A stretch of 33,969 bases of DNA from Anaerolineales bacterium. GTDB lineage: Bacteria > Chloroflexota > Anaerolineae > Anaerolineales > UBA6663. The position numbers and the translations under genes are program-made. Of the stretch, positions 14,095-23,069 are shown one piece after another. Position 1 is the stretch's first letter. Every line of letters begins with the position of its first letter. The stretch spans positions 1 to 33,969 of the forward strand of contig JAEURK010000402.1 in the NCBI GenBank assembly GCA_016789175.1, written 5' to 3'. The notes beneath the pieces are model-generated. The model made no database searches. It was not told the DNA's origin and saw nothing but the letters and a program-made list of their open reading frames with translations.

Positions 14095-15426
14095 ATGCAA
14101 CGCATTGCCTTCGCCATCGTCCTCGCGGTCTATCTGGCGCTGGCCGCGCAGTATGCGGCCCTCACGCCCGACTGGCAGGCGCCTGACGAGCCCGCCCACT
14201 ACAACGTCGTCCGCCAGATCGCCCAGACCGGCACCCTGCCGCAGCTGGAGCCCGGCGACTACGATCAGGCCTTTCTCGAGCAGGTCGTGGGCGCGGGCTT
14301 CCCCCCCGAGGTCGGGCTCGACCGGGTCCAGTATCAGGACTATCAGCCGCCCCTTTTTTATCTGCTGGCCGTCCCGGCTTTTTGGCTCGGCGGTGGGGCA
14401 CTGCTGCCGGTGCGACTGGTCTCGGTGCTCTTTGGCGCCGGCGCCCTGATCTTCGCCTACCTGGCCCTGCGCGTGCTGACCGGGCCGAGTTCGTGGCTGC
14501 CGGTGGTGGCCGTCGGGCTGATGGCCTTCATCCCGCAGCATCTCGCGATCCTGGCGAGCGTGAACAACGATTCGCTCTCCGAGCTGTGGGTGTGCGCGGG
14601 CGCCTGGCTGCTGGTCCGCGAGGCGCGTGTGTCGACGGCGCCGCGCGGCCGCGGGTCCTGGGCGCTGCCGGTAATCCTGGGGCTGGCCTTCCTGACCAAG
14701 GTCTGGTCGTATGTGCTGGTCCCGGCAGTGGGTGGGCTGGTGCTCTGGCTCTGGCAGCGTGACGGTCTCGCGCCGGCGTTCCGCCGCGGGCTTGCGATCA
14801 TGGGGCCCGCGCTGCTGATCGGGGCGTTGTACTGGGGGCGGAACGCCGTCGTCTGCGGCCCGACCGACTTCGTGTGCGGCATGCATCACAACCAGATTGT
14901 CACCGGTCAACCGACGACGGCGCACGGCATTCAGTCCGCCGGCGGGCTGGCGCCGTATCTGAACGCGGGTCTGCAAACGACCTTCACCAGCTTTTGGGGG
15001 CAGTTCGGCTGGATGGGCGTGCCGCTGGACCCGCGCACGGTCAAGATCCTGCTGGTCGCGACGGCCGCGGCTCTGCTGGCAGGGGTCGTGGCGTTCTGGC
15101 GCTCGGCGCGGGCGCTGACGATCGATCAGCGGTGGGCGCTGGCGATCCTGGCTATGCTCGGCCTGAGCACGGCCGGGGTCTTCGTCTACTACAACCTGGG
15201 GTTTCAGCAATTCCAGGGCCGTTACCTGTACTCGGCCCTGCTCCCGCTCGGCCTGGTCGGCGCTGCCGGCGTGCGCGAGTGGGTCCGCTGGGCGCTGGCC
15301 CTCGTCCGTCGCGCATCGAAAACGCCGACCTGGGTCGAGCCCGTGTTGACGCTTTCCGCCGTGGCTGCACTCGCGCTCTTCGCAGCCTGGGCGCTCGTGC
15401 GCGTGGTGGTCCCGAACCTGTCGTAA
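14095..15426 (+). CDS. Polytopic membrane protein, DUF2142/GT-C glycosyltransferase-like
   Basis: A 443-residue protein with about ten hydrophobic segments. After the first membrane segment comes the acidic loop APDEPAHYNVVRQIA (about residues 29-43). It is typical of DUF2142 and GT-C relatives, which use lipid-phosphate sugar donors with an acidic first extracytoplasmic loop. A further loop motif is DYQPPLFY, and QGRYLYSALLP sits near the last membrane segments. It is transcribed alone, divergent from the sigma-nuclease gene and convergent with the cinA-like gene. The sugar and acceptor are unknown. It is probably involved in envelope glycan or glycoprotein assembly. Confidence 0.78.
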   Translation: MQRIAFAIVLAVYLALAAQYAALTPDWQAPDEPAHYNVVRQIAQTGTLPQLEPGDYDQAFLEQVVGAGFPPEVGLDRVQYQDYQPPLFYLLAVPAFWLGGGALLPVRLVSVLFGAGALIFAYLALRVLTGPSSWLPVVAVGLMAFIPQHLAILASVNNDSLSELWVCAGAWLLVREARVSTAPRGRGSWALPVILGLAFLTKVWSYVLVPAVGGLVLWLWQRDGLAPAFRRGLAIMGPALLIGALYWGRNAVVCGPTDFVCGMHHNQIVTGQPTTAHGIQSAGGLAPYLNAGLQTTFTSFWGQFGWMGVPLDPRTVKILLVATAAALLAGVVAFWRSARALTIDQRWALAILAMLGLSTAGVFVYYNLGFQQFQGRYLYSALLPLGLVGAAGVREWVRWALALVRRASKTPTWVEPVLTLSAVAALALFAAWALVRVVVPNLS

Positions 15427-15456
15427 GGGCACCGCGCCTCATCGCTGGCCGAGCGA

Positions 15457-15484
15457 CGCCAGCGTCTGGCGCGCCATCCTGGCG
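15457..15484. repeat. Two small tandem hairpins between convergent genes
   Basis: CGCCAG/CTGGCG (15457-15462, 15466-15471) and CGCCA/TGGCG (15472-15476, 15480-15484) form adjacent stems in the 104-nt convergent spacer. No T-tract follows, so a terminator role is uncertain. The stems resemble the hairpins upstream of metG. Confidence 0.35.
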
Positions 15485-15530
15485 CTTGACCGGCGCTCGC
15501 GCAGGATCGACCCTCGGCAATCAGCAATCC

Positions 15531-16313
15531 CTACGCCACCAGTCGATCTTCCGACGCCAACGTGACGAACCACTTCTCCGAGCTGCGCTCGTACATCAAT
15601 TCGTAGACGCGATCGCGGGTGGTCATCACCAGGGTGCGCAGCTCACCGCCGGTGTCGCGTTGCCGGCCCTGGCTGACGACCGGCCACGAGCGTCCTTTCC
15701 AAGTGAAACGCAGCACCCGCACCTTCCCGTTGTGGGCGAACATGGCCTCGACCTCGCTGGGCTCGCGGATGGCGTTGTGTTTGGGCGCGCCCCGGGGTGC
15801 GGGCACGACCGGTGCGACTGTCGCGGAGGCCGCGGACTCTTTCAGATGTTCGATCAACCACGTCAGTGCGGCGTCGGCCGATTGGCGTTTGTTTTCCTGG
15901 CGATCGCCCGACCATTCGCACCGCCGCGCCCAGGCGCCTTCGCGCATCGCCAGGCCGATGTACACCAGCCCAACCGGCTTCTCGGGCGTTCCCCCGTCCG
16001 GCCCGGCGATCCCGGTGGCCGAGAGCGCGTAATCGGCATCGAACAATCGGCGCGCCCCGGCCGCCATCTCGATCGCGGTGGCTTCGCTGACGGCGCCGTG
16101 TTGCAGGAGCGTGGCCTGCGAGACGCCCAGTAACCGCTGTTTGGCGCTGTTGGCATACACGATTGCGCCGCCAAGGAAGAAGGCGGAGCTGCCGGAGACG
16201 TCGGTGATCAAATCGCCGATCAGGCCGCCCGTACACGATTCGGCCGTGACCACGGTCTGGCCGCGCGCTTTGAGTAAGTCGCCCAACTGGTGTGCAAGCG
16301 AGTCCGTCGTCAA
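15531..16313 (-). CDS. CinA C-terminal/PncC amidase with extra C-terminal domain
   Basis: A 260-residue protein. Residues 1-165 match the CinA C-terminal domain (PncC), which deamidates nicotinamide mononucleotide for NAD recycling: TAESCTGGLIG (23-33), GGAIVYANSAKQRLLGV, and ATGIAGPDGGTPEKPVGLVYIG. The last 85 residues, after a Pro/Ala-rich linker, form an unusual extra domain with RFTWKGRSWPVV and RVYELMYE...WFVTLA. It looks like a small beta domain similar to DUF6504-type proteins. The TTG start overlaps the TGA stop of the upstream glycosyltransferase gene by 4 nt, indicating translational coupling. The N-terminal CinA nucleotide-binding domain is absent. Amidase family firm, extension uncertain. 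Confidence 0.85.
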   Translation of the reverse strand: MTTDSLAHQLGDLLKARGQTVVTAESCTGGLIGDLITDVSGSSAFFLGGAIVYANSAKQRLLGVSQATLLQHGAVSEATAIEMAAGARRLFDADYALSATGIAGPDGGTPEKPVGLVYIGLAMREGAWARRCEWSGDRQENKRQSADAALTWLIEHLKESAASATVAPVVPAPRGAPKHNAIREPSEVEAMFAHNGKVRVLRFTWKGRSWPVVSQGRQRDTGGELRTLVMTTRDRVYELMYERSSEKWFVTLASEDRLVA

Positions 16314-18616
16314 GGGAGTTCCACCGATCCTAGCGTCACCGTATCGCCGAGCACGGCGCCGGTGACCGTGATCACGGGCACGCGTTCGCCCGTGATGGGG
16401 TCATAGAGACCTGTCAGAATAGTATATCGGCCCGGCGCAAGATCGACCGGAAGCGCAAACGTGATCCGATCGCGGACGCGGGCGCCCAACGGCCAGGCCG
16501 TCATTGGCGGCGCGCCGGCCAGGGGCTCGACATCGACCTGGGCCCGGCGCTCGGTGGCTGCGTCCGGGCCGATCAGGTGCCAGAATTGCTTGACTCGTCG
16601 AGCGATCAGGCGGGTCACGTCCCACTCGAGGGCCACCTGCAGCTGTCCGACCTGGGACGACGGTTCCCAACTCCGGATCGCAAGCCCGTTCTGGAACAAC
16701 GAGTCGATCGGCTGCGCCAGCGGGCCTGCGCTCGCCGGTAACGCCTGGGCCGGCGCCACACCGACTTCGAACAGCGCCGGCCCGAGCACCGATCCGCCCG
16801 GGGCCGTCGCGATGTGCACGCGATAGCGGCCGGCCCCGACGTAAGGCCGGATCGGGAAATCCACCTGTTGGCGCACGACCGCGCCCGCCTCGAGCGCGGG
16901 CACGAACGGGATCTCGTCGGCCGTGCCGCCGAACAGACCCGTCAGGCGCAGGCCAAGCGTGCCCGGCTCGACGGGTTGCGTCGCGCGCCAGTATAGGAAC
17001 ACGCGCAGGGTGTCGCCCACCTGGACCTCGCTCAGCGCGCGCTCCACCCCGACAAGCGTGAGCCCTGGCACGACCTCGACCTGGGGCCCGGCGGCTGGTT
17101 CCACCGCGATCTGCGACAGCGTTGCGGCGCGCTCAGGGGTGCGCGCAAAGATCCACAGACGGGCATTGGGCCCGTAATCCCAGGCGCGACTGTCGACCGC
17201 CCGCTCCGCCAGCCAGCGCTCGATCCGGCGGTCGTAATCGGTCATCAGGGACTCGCGCGTCAACAGCAGCCAGACCGCCTCGTGCGTCTCCCAGAGCGGT
17301 TGGACCTGGCCGGCCGCCACCGCGTCGTCGCTGATGTACATCGCGTTCGGCACATTACCGTGTCCCTGGCCGTCGAGGTAGTAATCCACCATCGGCCACT
17401 CGCGGTCATTGTGCAGCAGGGCCGCGTCGCCCGGTTGACGATAGGCCGCCAGGGTCATGGCTGCCGACCGGAAGGTGTCGTTGAGCACGCGGTCGCCGTA
17501 ATACCCGGGCACATAGGCGGCCACAACCAGCACAGTCGCGACGCTCAGGCCCAGCCCCAGCCGCCGCCAGCGCGCCCAGACCGCATCCAGGGCCAGGCCC
17601 AGGGCCAGGACTGCCCAGGGGATCAAGGTGATCAGATAGCGGGGCGTGGGCGTGAACGTCAGCTGGAAACGCGACGGCAGGTTGAGGATCCAGATCAGGC
17701 CGATCGTGACGGCAGCGCCGCTGACGGCCGCTAGCTCAAAGAAGAGGATGGGCTGCGGCGTGCGCGCCCGCCCAATCAGCCAGGCGCCTAAGGCGACGAC
17801 GCCCAGGCCGAGCAGATAGACCGGCACGTCCCTCCAGATGTCGACGGCCGTCCCGGCCAGCCAGGTGTTGAGCCAAAGACCCAGCACATCGGTCAACCCG
17901 GCCGGCGACGAATCAGTGAAGCGCTCGGGCCTGAGCGGGATCGCAAAGGCCAGCCACGGCGCCAGGCTGAGCGCGGCCAGGAGCTGAGCCAGGGCCCAGG
18001 CCCCCAGTGCGCGCCAGGTGCGGCGTGGACCGGGCCACAACCACAGAGCTGCGACCGCCAGGTTGAGCGCGATCGGAGTCAACACGAACAGGTACAGCGT
18101 GTGAAGGCCGACGGCGATCGACAGGCCGTAGCCGACCAGGGGGCGCCACCCGCCGCCCCGGATCCAGGCGACGGCAAAGCCCAGCGCCAGGAGCGCGCAC
18201 AACATCGTGAGCGCATACATCCGGATCTCCTGGCTGTACCAGATCGAGGCGCGTTGCAGCGCCAGGAGCGTCGTCGCGAGCAGAGCGGCCCGCCCACCCG
18301 CCAGGCTGTGGACGATCCGATAACCGACCGCCAGGATGATCACGCTGACAAGCACTGAGAGATAGCGCAGTGCGGCTTCGCTGTCTCCCGCCAAGAGGCG
18401 CCAGCCGTGCAGCAGCGCGAAGTACACCGGTGGATGGACGTCCAGCGCCGTTTCGCGGGGCAGGTCGCCGATATCCTGGCGGGCCATGAAGACCGAGAAG
18501 CCTTCGTCGTACCAGACGTTCTGGTCGCCGAGCCGGACGACGCGCAAGGTGAATCCAAGCAACAGCAGAGCCAGGGCCCAGCGCCAGGCCGTGTGTTTAG
18601 CCCGGAGGAGATGCAT
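16310..18616 (-). CDS. GT39/ArnT-like GT-C membrane glycosyltransferase with beta-rich C-terminus
   Basis: A 768-residue protein. The first roughly 390 residues contain about ten membrane segments. The first loop carries NVWYDEGFSVF with the paired acidic residues expected for a dolichyl/undecaprenyl-phosphate sugar transferase, and HPPVYFALLHGW and SQEIRMYAL follow as in GT39/PMT_2 proteins. The C-terminal half is soluble, with repeated beta-sandwich-like segments (for example LRVFLYWRA and LQVALEWDV), probably extracytoplasmic. ATG at 18616 is chosen over an earlier in-frame start because TATAAT lies 6 nt upstream and the first membrane helix follows. The gene diverges from uvrC and is coupled to the cinA-like gene. 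The substrate is unknown. Confidence 0.85.
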   Translation of the reverse strand: MHLLRAKHTAWRWALALLLLGFTLRVVRLGDQNVWYDEGFSVFMARQDIGDLPRETALDVHPPVYFALLHGWRLLAGDSEAALRYLSVLVSVIILAVGYRIVHSLAGGRAALLATTLLALQRASIWYSQEIRMYALTMLCALLALGFAVAWIRGGGWRPLVGYGLSIAVGLHTLYLFVLTPIALNLAVAALWLWPGPRRTWRALGAWALAQLLAALSLAPWLAFAIPLRPERFTDSSPAGLTDVLGLWLNTWLAGTAVDIWRDVPVYLLGLGVVALGAWLIGRARTPQPILFFELAAVSGAAVTIGLIWILNLPSRFQLTFTPTPRYLITLIPWAVLALGLALDAVWARWRRLGLGLSVATVLVVAAYVPGYYGDRVLNDTFRSAAMTLAAYRQPGDAALLHNDREWPMVDYYLDGQGHGNVPNAMYISDDAVAAGQVQPLWETHEAVWLLLTRESLMTDYDRRIERWLAERAVDSRAWDYGPNARLWIFARTPERAATLSQIAVEPAAGPQVEVVPGLTLVGVERALSEVQVGDTLRVFLYWRATQPVEPGTLGLRLTGLFGGTADEIPFVPALEAGAVVRQQVDFPIRPYVGAGRYRVHIATAPGGSVLGPALFEVGVAPAQALPASAGPLAQPIDSLFQNGLAIRSWEPSSQVGQLQVALEWDVTRLIARRVKQFWHLIGPDAATERRAQVDVEPLAGAPPMTAWPLGARVRDRITFALPVDLAPGRYTILTGLYDPITGERVPVITVTGAVLGDTVTLGSVELP

Positions 18617-18622
18617 CCGCGG

Positions 18623-18628
18623 ATTATA
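18623..18628 (-). promoter_or_regulatory. -10 box (TATAAT) for the GT39-like gene
   Basis: A consensus TATAAT on the minus strand, 6 nt from the ATG at 18616. It lies 31 nt from the divergent uvrC -10 box, so the two promoters share one short region. Confidence 0.65.
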
Positions 18629-18659
18629 GACGGCGGGCAGCAGGGGGTGGGTCAAAAGA

Positions 18660-18665
18660 TATAAT
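18660..18665 (+). promoter_or_regulatory. -10 box (TATAAT) for uvrC
   Basis: A consensus TATAAT with a 9-nt gap to the uvrC ATG. A transcript starting about 7 nt downstream would be leaderless or have a leader of 1-3 nt. Confidence 0.65.
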
Positions 18666-18674
18666 CCCGCTGGT

Positions 18675-20549
18675 ATGACCGTCTCCGATCATCTTCGCGC
18701 CAAACTGGACACGCTGCCGACCAAGCCGGGCTGTTACCTGTACCACGACGCCAGCGGCCGCATCATCTACGTCGGCAAAGCCATCAACCTGCGCAATCGG
18801 GTGCGTTCGTACTTCCACGAGAGCGTCGACTCGGCCAAGACGCGCGAGTTGGTGCGTCACATCGCGGATCTCGAATACATCGTGGTCGGTTCGGAGCTCG
18901 AGGCCTTGATCCTCGAGATGAACCTGATCAAGAAGCACCGGCCGAAATACAACATCCGGCTCAAGGACGACAAGCGCTACCCGTACATCAAGATCCATGC
19001 GGCCGACCCGTTCCCGAAGGTGACCGTCACCCGGCGTATGGACGACGACGGCGGTCGTTACTTCGGCCCGTACACCAGCGCCTGGGCGGTCTATCAGACC
19101 CTGGACGTCGTGCGCCGGATCTTCCCGTATTTGACCTGCGATCGCGTGATCACCGGGAACGACCCGCGCGCCTGTTTGTTCTACGACATCAAGCTGTGCC
19201 AGGGCCCGTGCGTCGGCGCGGTCGATCAGGCCCAATACCGGGCCATGATCGACGACCTCGGCCGTTTTCTGCGCGGGCACACCGAGCCGGTCGTGGCGCG
19301 CCTGCGCAGCGAGATGGTGCGTGCCTCGGAGGAATTGGCCTTCGAGCGCGCCGCGCAACTGCGCGACCAGCTTCTGGCGATCGAGCGCGTGGTCGAGAAG
19401 CAAAAAGTCGTCACGACCGAGCAGATGGACAGCGATGTGATCGCCTTCGCTCGCGACGAGCGCACGGCCTGTGTGCAGGTCTTCTTCGTCCGGGCCGGCA
19501 AGCTGATCGGGCGCGAGTACTTCGTGCTTGAAGGCACCGAGGAGGCTGCCGACGTCGACGTGATGACCCAGTTCGTCGAACAGTTCTACAGCGAGGCGGC
19601 CTATGTGCCGGCCGAAGTCGTGCTGCCCGAGGATATGCCCGAGGCCGAGATCGTCACACAATGGCTGCGCGGCCGGCGCGGCGAAAAAGTGCTGCTGACC
19701 GTGCCCCGGCGCGGGGTCAAGGCCGACCTGATCAAGATGGCGGCCGAGAATGCCGCAGACACGTTGACCACGCTCAAGGCCGAGTGGGACGCCGACACGT
19801 TGCGTCAGGAGCAGTCGCTGGGTGAGCTACAGGCCGCGCTCGGGCTGCCCAAGCCGCCCAATCGGATCGAGTGCTTCGACATCTCCAACACCCAGGGGAT
19901 TGCGACGGTTGCGGCCATGGTGGTGTTCGAACAGGGCGTGCCGCGTAAGCAGCATTATCGCTCGTTCAATATCCAGACCGTCGACGGCCCGAACGATTTC
20001 GCATCGATGCGCGAGGCGCTCACGCGGCGCTTCCAGCGCTATCTCGACGCCGATCGCCCGGAAAGCGAAGTCCCGACATTGCCGACCCGGCCCGGCAAGA
20101 AGGCCGACGAGAGCTTCGCGCGCCTGCCCGATCTGTTGATCATCGACGGTGGCAAGGGCCAGCTCGGGGTCGCCGTGGAGGTGTTGCAGACGCTCGGGCT
20201 GTTCGAGGCCGTGCCGGTCTGCAGCCTAGCCAAGCAACAGGAAGAGATCTTCCAGCCGGGCCGGCCGGCCAGTGTGCTCCTGCCGCGGCGCTCACCGGCG
20301 CTCTATCTTGTGCAACGCGTGCGCGACGAGGCCCATCGCTTCGGGCTTGGCGCGCATCGCACCCGGCGCAACAAGATCGGCCTGGCCTCGCAGCTCGACT
20401 CTATCCCCGGGATCGGGCCAACCCGTCGACGCGCTCTGTTGCGGCGCTTCGGGTCGCTGGAGGGCATTCGTGCCGCCAGCCTGGAGGATCTGCTCACAGT
20501 GCCCGGCATGACTCAGAAGGCAGCCTCTTCAATCAAGGATCACCTCTAG
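18675..20549 (+). CDS. uvrC: Excinuclease ABC subunit C (UvrC)
   Basis: A 624-residue UvrC, which makes the 3' and 5' incisions in nucleotide excision repair with UvrAB. Domains appear in the standard order: GIY-YIG nuclease (residues 15-95, with PGCYLY and IIYVGKA), a UvrB-binding UVR motif (about 210-240, EELAFERAAQLRDQL), the RNase H-like C-terminal nuclease (IECFDISNTQGIATVAAMVVF, LLIIDGGKGQL), and tandem helix-hairpin-helix motifs (SIPGIGPTRRRALLRRFGS, LLTVPGMTQKAA). Length and motifs are normal. It is a single gene with its own leaderless-type promoter and is followed by a strong inverted repeat that probably ends the transcript. Confidence 0.97.
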   Translation: MTVSDHLRAKLDTLPTKPGCYLYHDASGRIIYVGKAINLRNRVRSYFHESVDSAKTRELVRHIADLEYIVVGSELEALILEMNLIKKHRPKYNIRLKDDKRYPYIKIHAADPFPKVTVTRRMDDDGGRYFGPYTSAWAVYQTLDVVRRIFPYLTCDRVITGNDPRACLFYDIKLCQGPCVGAVDQAQYRAMIDDLGRFLRGHTEPVVARLRSEMVRASEELAFERAAQLRDQLLAIERVVEKQKVVTTEQMDSDVIAFARDERTACVQVFFVRAGKLIGREYFVLEGTEEAADVDVMTQFVEQFYSEAAYVPAEVVLPEDMPEAEIVTQWLRGRRGEKVLLTVPRRGVKADLIKMAAENAADTLTTLKAEWDADTLRQEQSLGELQAALGLPKPPNRIECFDISNTQGIATVAAMVVFEQGVPRKQHYRSFNIQTVDGPNDFASMREALTRRFQRYLDADRPESEVPTLPTRPGKKADESFARLPDLLIIDGGKGQLGVAVEVLQTLGLFEAVPVCSLAKQQEEIFQPGRPASVLLPRRSPALYLVQRVRDEAHRFGLGAHRTRRNKIGLASQLDSIPGIGPTRRRALLRRFGSLEGIRAASLEDLLTVPGMTQKAASSIKDHL

Positions 20550-20570
20550 CCGGGCCACTGATACCGGATT

Positions 20571-20629
20571 AACCGCGAAGACGCGGAGTCCGCCACGGTT
20601 CACGTGGCGGACTCCGCGTCTTCGCGGTT
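20571..20629. repeat. Perfect 27-bp inverted repeat between convergent genes
   Basis: Arms 20571-20597 and 20603-20629 are perfectly complementary with a 5-nt loop. The arm begins AACCGCGAAGACGCGGAGTC, a GCGAAGACGCGGAG word pattern typical of dispersed intergenic repeats. It fills the gap between uvrC and the convergent hypothetical gene. It could act as a bidirectional factor-dependent terminator, as no T-tract is present. Confidence 0.85.
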
Positions 20630-20650
20630 CGCTCACTCCCTCAGGAAGGC

Positions 20651-21331
20651 TCAGGGCGATGTGATCTCGACCCCCGTGATCAAGATCGAGTTGCAGCCGG
20701 CATCCTGCCAATAGGCGCCGGTCGGATGGCCTTGATCATCCAGGAAGTCGATCCGCAGGATTTCGGGGCCTGTAAGCCGCACGGTTTGCCAGTTCTTGAG
20801 CAGCAGCAATTCATCGTAGATCGCTTCGTTAAGCGGTGCGATGTGCAGCAGGTTGATCGTCCCGGTCGGTGTTTCATCGGCCCACCACGAGAAGTGGTGG
20901 TCGAAGACGTTGGTCGTGACAAGACGTGAGTCGGCGTAATCGCGGGTCGTGACCAGCACGTCATGGGTCATGAAGGGCAGGCCGGCGTCATGCCAGTGTT
21001 CGACGTGGCGCACGGTGCCGACGAAGGTCGTGATCGAGCGCGGCTCGTAGCTGAGCGTCCACGTCTTGCCGTCGCTGAGGCGGGTCAGACGCTTGTAATT
21101 GTCCGAGAATGTGAAGTCGCTGAAGTTCGGTCGGGCCAGGCCGGCCAGATCGGAGTTGCTGCGCGAGAGCTCCCAGCCCAGAAGGCCCAGCACGCACAGA
21201 ACAGCCGCACAGACGACCAGCCAGATTCGAATCGGCACCGCCAAAAAGGCCAGGATCGGTGTCAGGAGCCAGTCGCCTGGCGACGAGGGCTCGGGCTCTT
21301 CGAAAGATAACGGGGACGCCGAAATACGCAT
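20651..21331 (-). CDS. Hypothetical single-pass membrane protein
   Basis: A 226-residue protein that I do not recognise. A proline- and glutamate-rich N-terminus (about 20 residues) is followed by one or two hydrophobic segments (about 21-54, including AFLAVPIRIWLVVCAAVLCVL) and then a soluble domain of about 170 residues, probably outside the membrane. That domain contains many aromatic and histidine residues (HVEHWHDAG, FDHHFSWWADE) and ends in a beta-rich stretch. A TATCGT hexamer lies 6 nt before the ATG. It is divergent from murJ and convergent with uvrC. No function is proposed. Confidence 0.65.
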   Translation of the reverse strand: MRISASPLSFEEPEPSSPGDWLLTPILAFLAVPIRIWLVVCAAVLCVLGLLGWELSRSNSDLAGLARPNFSDFTFSDNYKRLTRLSDGKTWTLSYEPRSITTFVGTVRHVEHWHDAGLPFMTHDVLVTTRDYADSRLVTTNVFDHHFSWWADETPTGTINLLHIAPLNEAIYDELLLLKNWQTVRLTGPEILRIDFLDDQGHPTGAYWQDAGCNSILITGVEITSP

Positions 21332-21407
21332 CTCATGACGATAGGGCTTACCGGCCCGCTGGACGGTTGGACGCGGTGGGCGCTGGATAGCGCCGGTTGT
21401 GGGCTGT

Positions 21408-21413
21408 TACAAT
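21408..21413 (+). promoter_or_regulatory. Possible -10 box (TACAAT) for murJ
   Basis: TACAAT 41 nt upstream of the chosen murJ ATG, giving a leader of about 35 nt. No clear Shine-Dalgarno precedes the ATG. An in-frame TTG at 21425 is an alternative start. Confidence 0.4.
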
Positions 21414-21454
21414 CGACCAGCGCTTTGGGTGTCGCCCGACACCCCGACGCGATT

Positions 21455-23050
21455 ATGGAAACCCCTGGCATTCCGCAAGAACCCGTTGCCGAGTCGGTCG
21501 GCGAGATCGCGCGCGGCGCGTCCTGGATCGCGTTGGGCAACGTCGCCAGCCGCGTCCTCGGCTATGTGCGTGAAGCGGTCAAAGCCGGCCTGTTCGGCAC
21601 CGGCGCGCACGTTGACGCGTTGCAGCTGGCCCTGACCGTGCCGACCCAGGTCTACGATCTCGTGACCGGCGGTCTTGTAAACTCGGCCCTGGTGCCGGTC
21701 TTTAGCGACTACGCCGCCGAGGGCCGCGACCGGCGCGAGCTCTGGCGCCTGGCGGGCGCCGTCCTGACATTGGCGGCGGCCGGGGTCAGCCTGCTGGTCG
21801 CACTTCTGATCCTGGCGGCGCCGTCCCTGGTGGCTATCCTCGGCCGTGAGCACAACGCCGTCGCACAGGCGCAGGCGGCTGACCTGTTGCGCCTGATGCT
21901 GCCGGCGGTCGTCCTCATGAGCCTGGCCGGTGTGCTCACCAGTCTGCTGTACGCGCTCAAGCGGTTCTCGTTGCCGGCCTTTAGCACGACCGTATTCAAC
22001 GCCGGGATCGTGCTGGCGACTGTGTTGCTGGCCGGTCGATTGAGCGTGACGTCCATGGCGGTCGGCCTGTTGCTTGGTGCAACCCTGCAGGTGGCCCTGC
22101 AACTGCCGGGCCTGCGCGACGGCTTCTCAGCGCTGCGCTTTGGCTTGGACCTGACCCATCCGGGTGTGCGCCGGGTGCTGCGCATGTACGCGCCGATCGT
22201 GGTCAGCACGATCATTTCGCAACTGGCGATCTACTTCGCCCTGGGCGTCGCCTGGGAATTCACAGGCGCGATTGGCTGGATGAATTATGCGACGACGCTG
22301 TATCAACTGCCGCTCGGCCTGGTCGGGGTGGCGGTGTCGTCGGCGGTGCTCCCGACGCTGGCGCGCCAGGCCTCCAGCGGTCAGGATGTGCGGCCGACGC
22401 TGGTGCAGGGCCTGAACCTGGTGTTGGCCTTGATCGTGCCGGCGACGATCGCGCTCTTTGTGCTGGCCATGCCGGTGGTGGGCACGGCCTTCGAACGTGG
22501 CCAATTCAAGGCGGCGGACACGCAGGTCACGGCCGCCATGCTTCAGGTCTTCCTGGCTGGCCTGAGCTTCGCGGCGGTCGATCTCCTGCTGATCAACGCC
22601 TTCTACGCGCAACAGAACACCTGGGTTCCGTCGCTGATCGGCGTATTGACCGTCGTGATCTACATCACAGCCGCACTGATCTTTCGCGAGCCGTTCGGCT
22701 TCTTCAGCCTGATGATCGCGGACGCTCTGAAACAGATCGCGCACGCCTGCATTACCGGCTGGCTCCTCTCGCGGCGCATCGGCGGCTTTCGCGGGAGCGG
22801 TTTGTGGCCGACCCTGGCGCGCATCCTGCTGGCCGGAATCGTCATGGCTGTCACGATGCAGGCGGCACTGTCTGCCCTGACCTTGTTGGCGCTGCCCGAC
22901 GGTCTGTTCGGACACTTGATCCATCTGCTGGTCCCGGGCGCGCTTGGCGCGCTGGTGTATCTATGGCTGGCGCGCCGTCTGGGCGTCGCTGAAGTGGCGT
23001 TATTGGAGGCGCAGCTTCGCGCGCGACTTCGCGCGCGACTCCGCGCGTGA
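21455..23050 (+). CDS. murJ: MurJ/MviN-type lipid II or polysaccharide-lipid flippase
   Basis: A 531-residue MATE-like (MOP superfamily) membrane protein with about 14 hydrophobic segments. The N-terminal GNVASRVLGYVREAVKAGLFGTG and LVNSALVPVFSDY segments are hallmarks of MviN/MurJ, which flips lipid-linked peptidoglycan precursors or related polyprenyl-linked glycans. ATG at 21455 places the first helix in the usual position; upstream in-frame codons are not conserved-looking. The C-terminus ends in a tandem repeat, RARLRARLRA, encoded by three copies of a 12-bp unit. The next gene on the same strand is a methyltransferase. Its position next to a glycan locus makes a surface-polysaccharide role possible. 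Confidence 0.9.
   Translation: METPGIPQEPVAESVGEIARGASWIALGNVASRVLGYVREAVKAGLFGTGAHVDALQLALTVPTQVYDLVTGGLVNSALVPVFSDYAAEGRDRRELWRLAGAVLTLAAAGVSLLVALLILAAPSLVAILGREHNAVAQAQAADLLRLMLPAVVLMSLAGVLTSLLYALKRFSLPAFSTTVFNAGIVLATVLLAGRLSVTSMAVGLLLGATLQVALQLPGLRDGFSALRFGLDLTHPGVRRVLRMYAPIVVSTIISQLAIYFALGVAWEFTGAIGWMNYATTLYQLPLGLVGVAVSSAVLPTLARQASSGQDVRPTLVQGLNLVLALIVPATIALFVLAMPVVGTAFERGQFKAADTQVTAAMLQVFLAGLSFAAVDLLLINAFYAQQNTWVPSLIGVLTVVIYITAALIFREPFGFFSLMIADALKQIAHACITGWLLSRRIGGFRGSGLWPTLARILLAGIVMAVTMQAALSALTLLALPDGLFGHLIHLLVPGALGALVYLWLARRLGVAEVALLEAQLRARLRARLRA
23015..23050 (+). repeat. Three-copy 12-bp tandem repeat at the murJ 3' end
   Basis: CTTCGCGCGCGA occurs at 23015-23026 and 23027-23038, with a diverged third copy at 23039-23050 that includes the TGA stop. 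It encodes a basic L-R-A-R repeat at the C-terminus. Copy number could vary by slippage. Confidence 0.8.
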
Positions 23051-23069
23051 TTCTGCGAGAGGCTCCGAC

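Noticed and set aside
13981..15432. A 483-codon open frame on the minus strand
   Set aside because: It is antisense to the membrane protein gene. The translation is rich in Gln, Arg and His without any recognisable domain, while the plus strand has membrane segments and a promoter.
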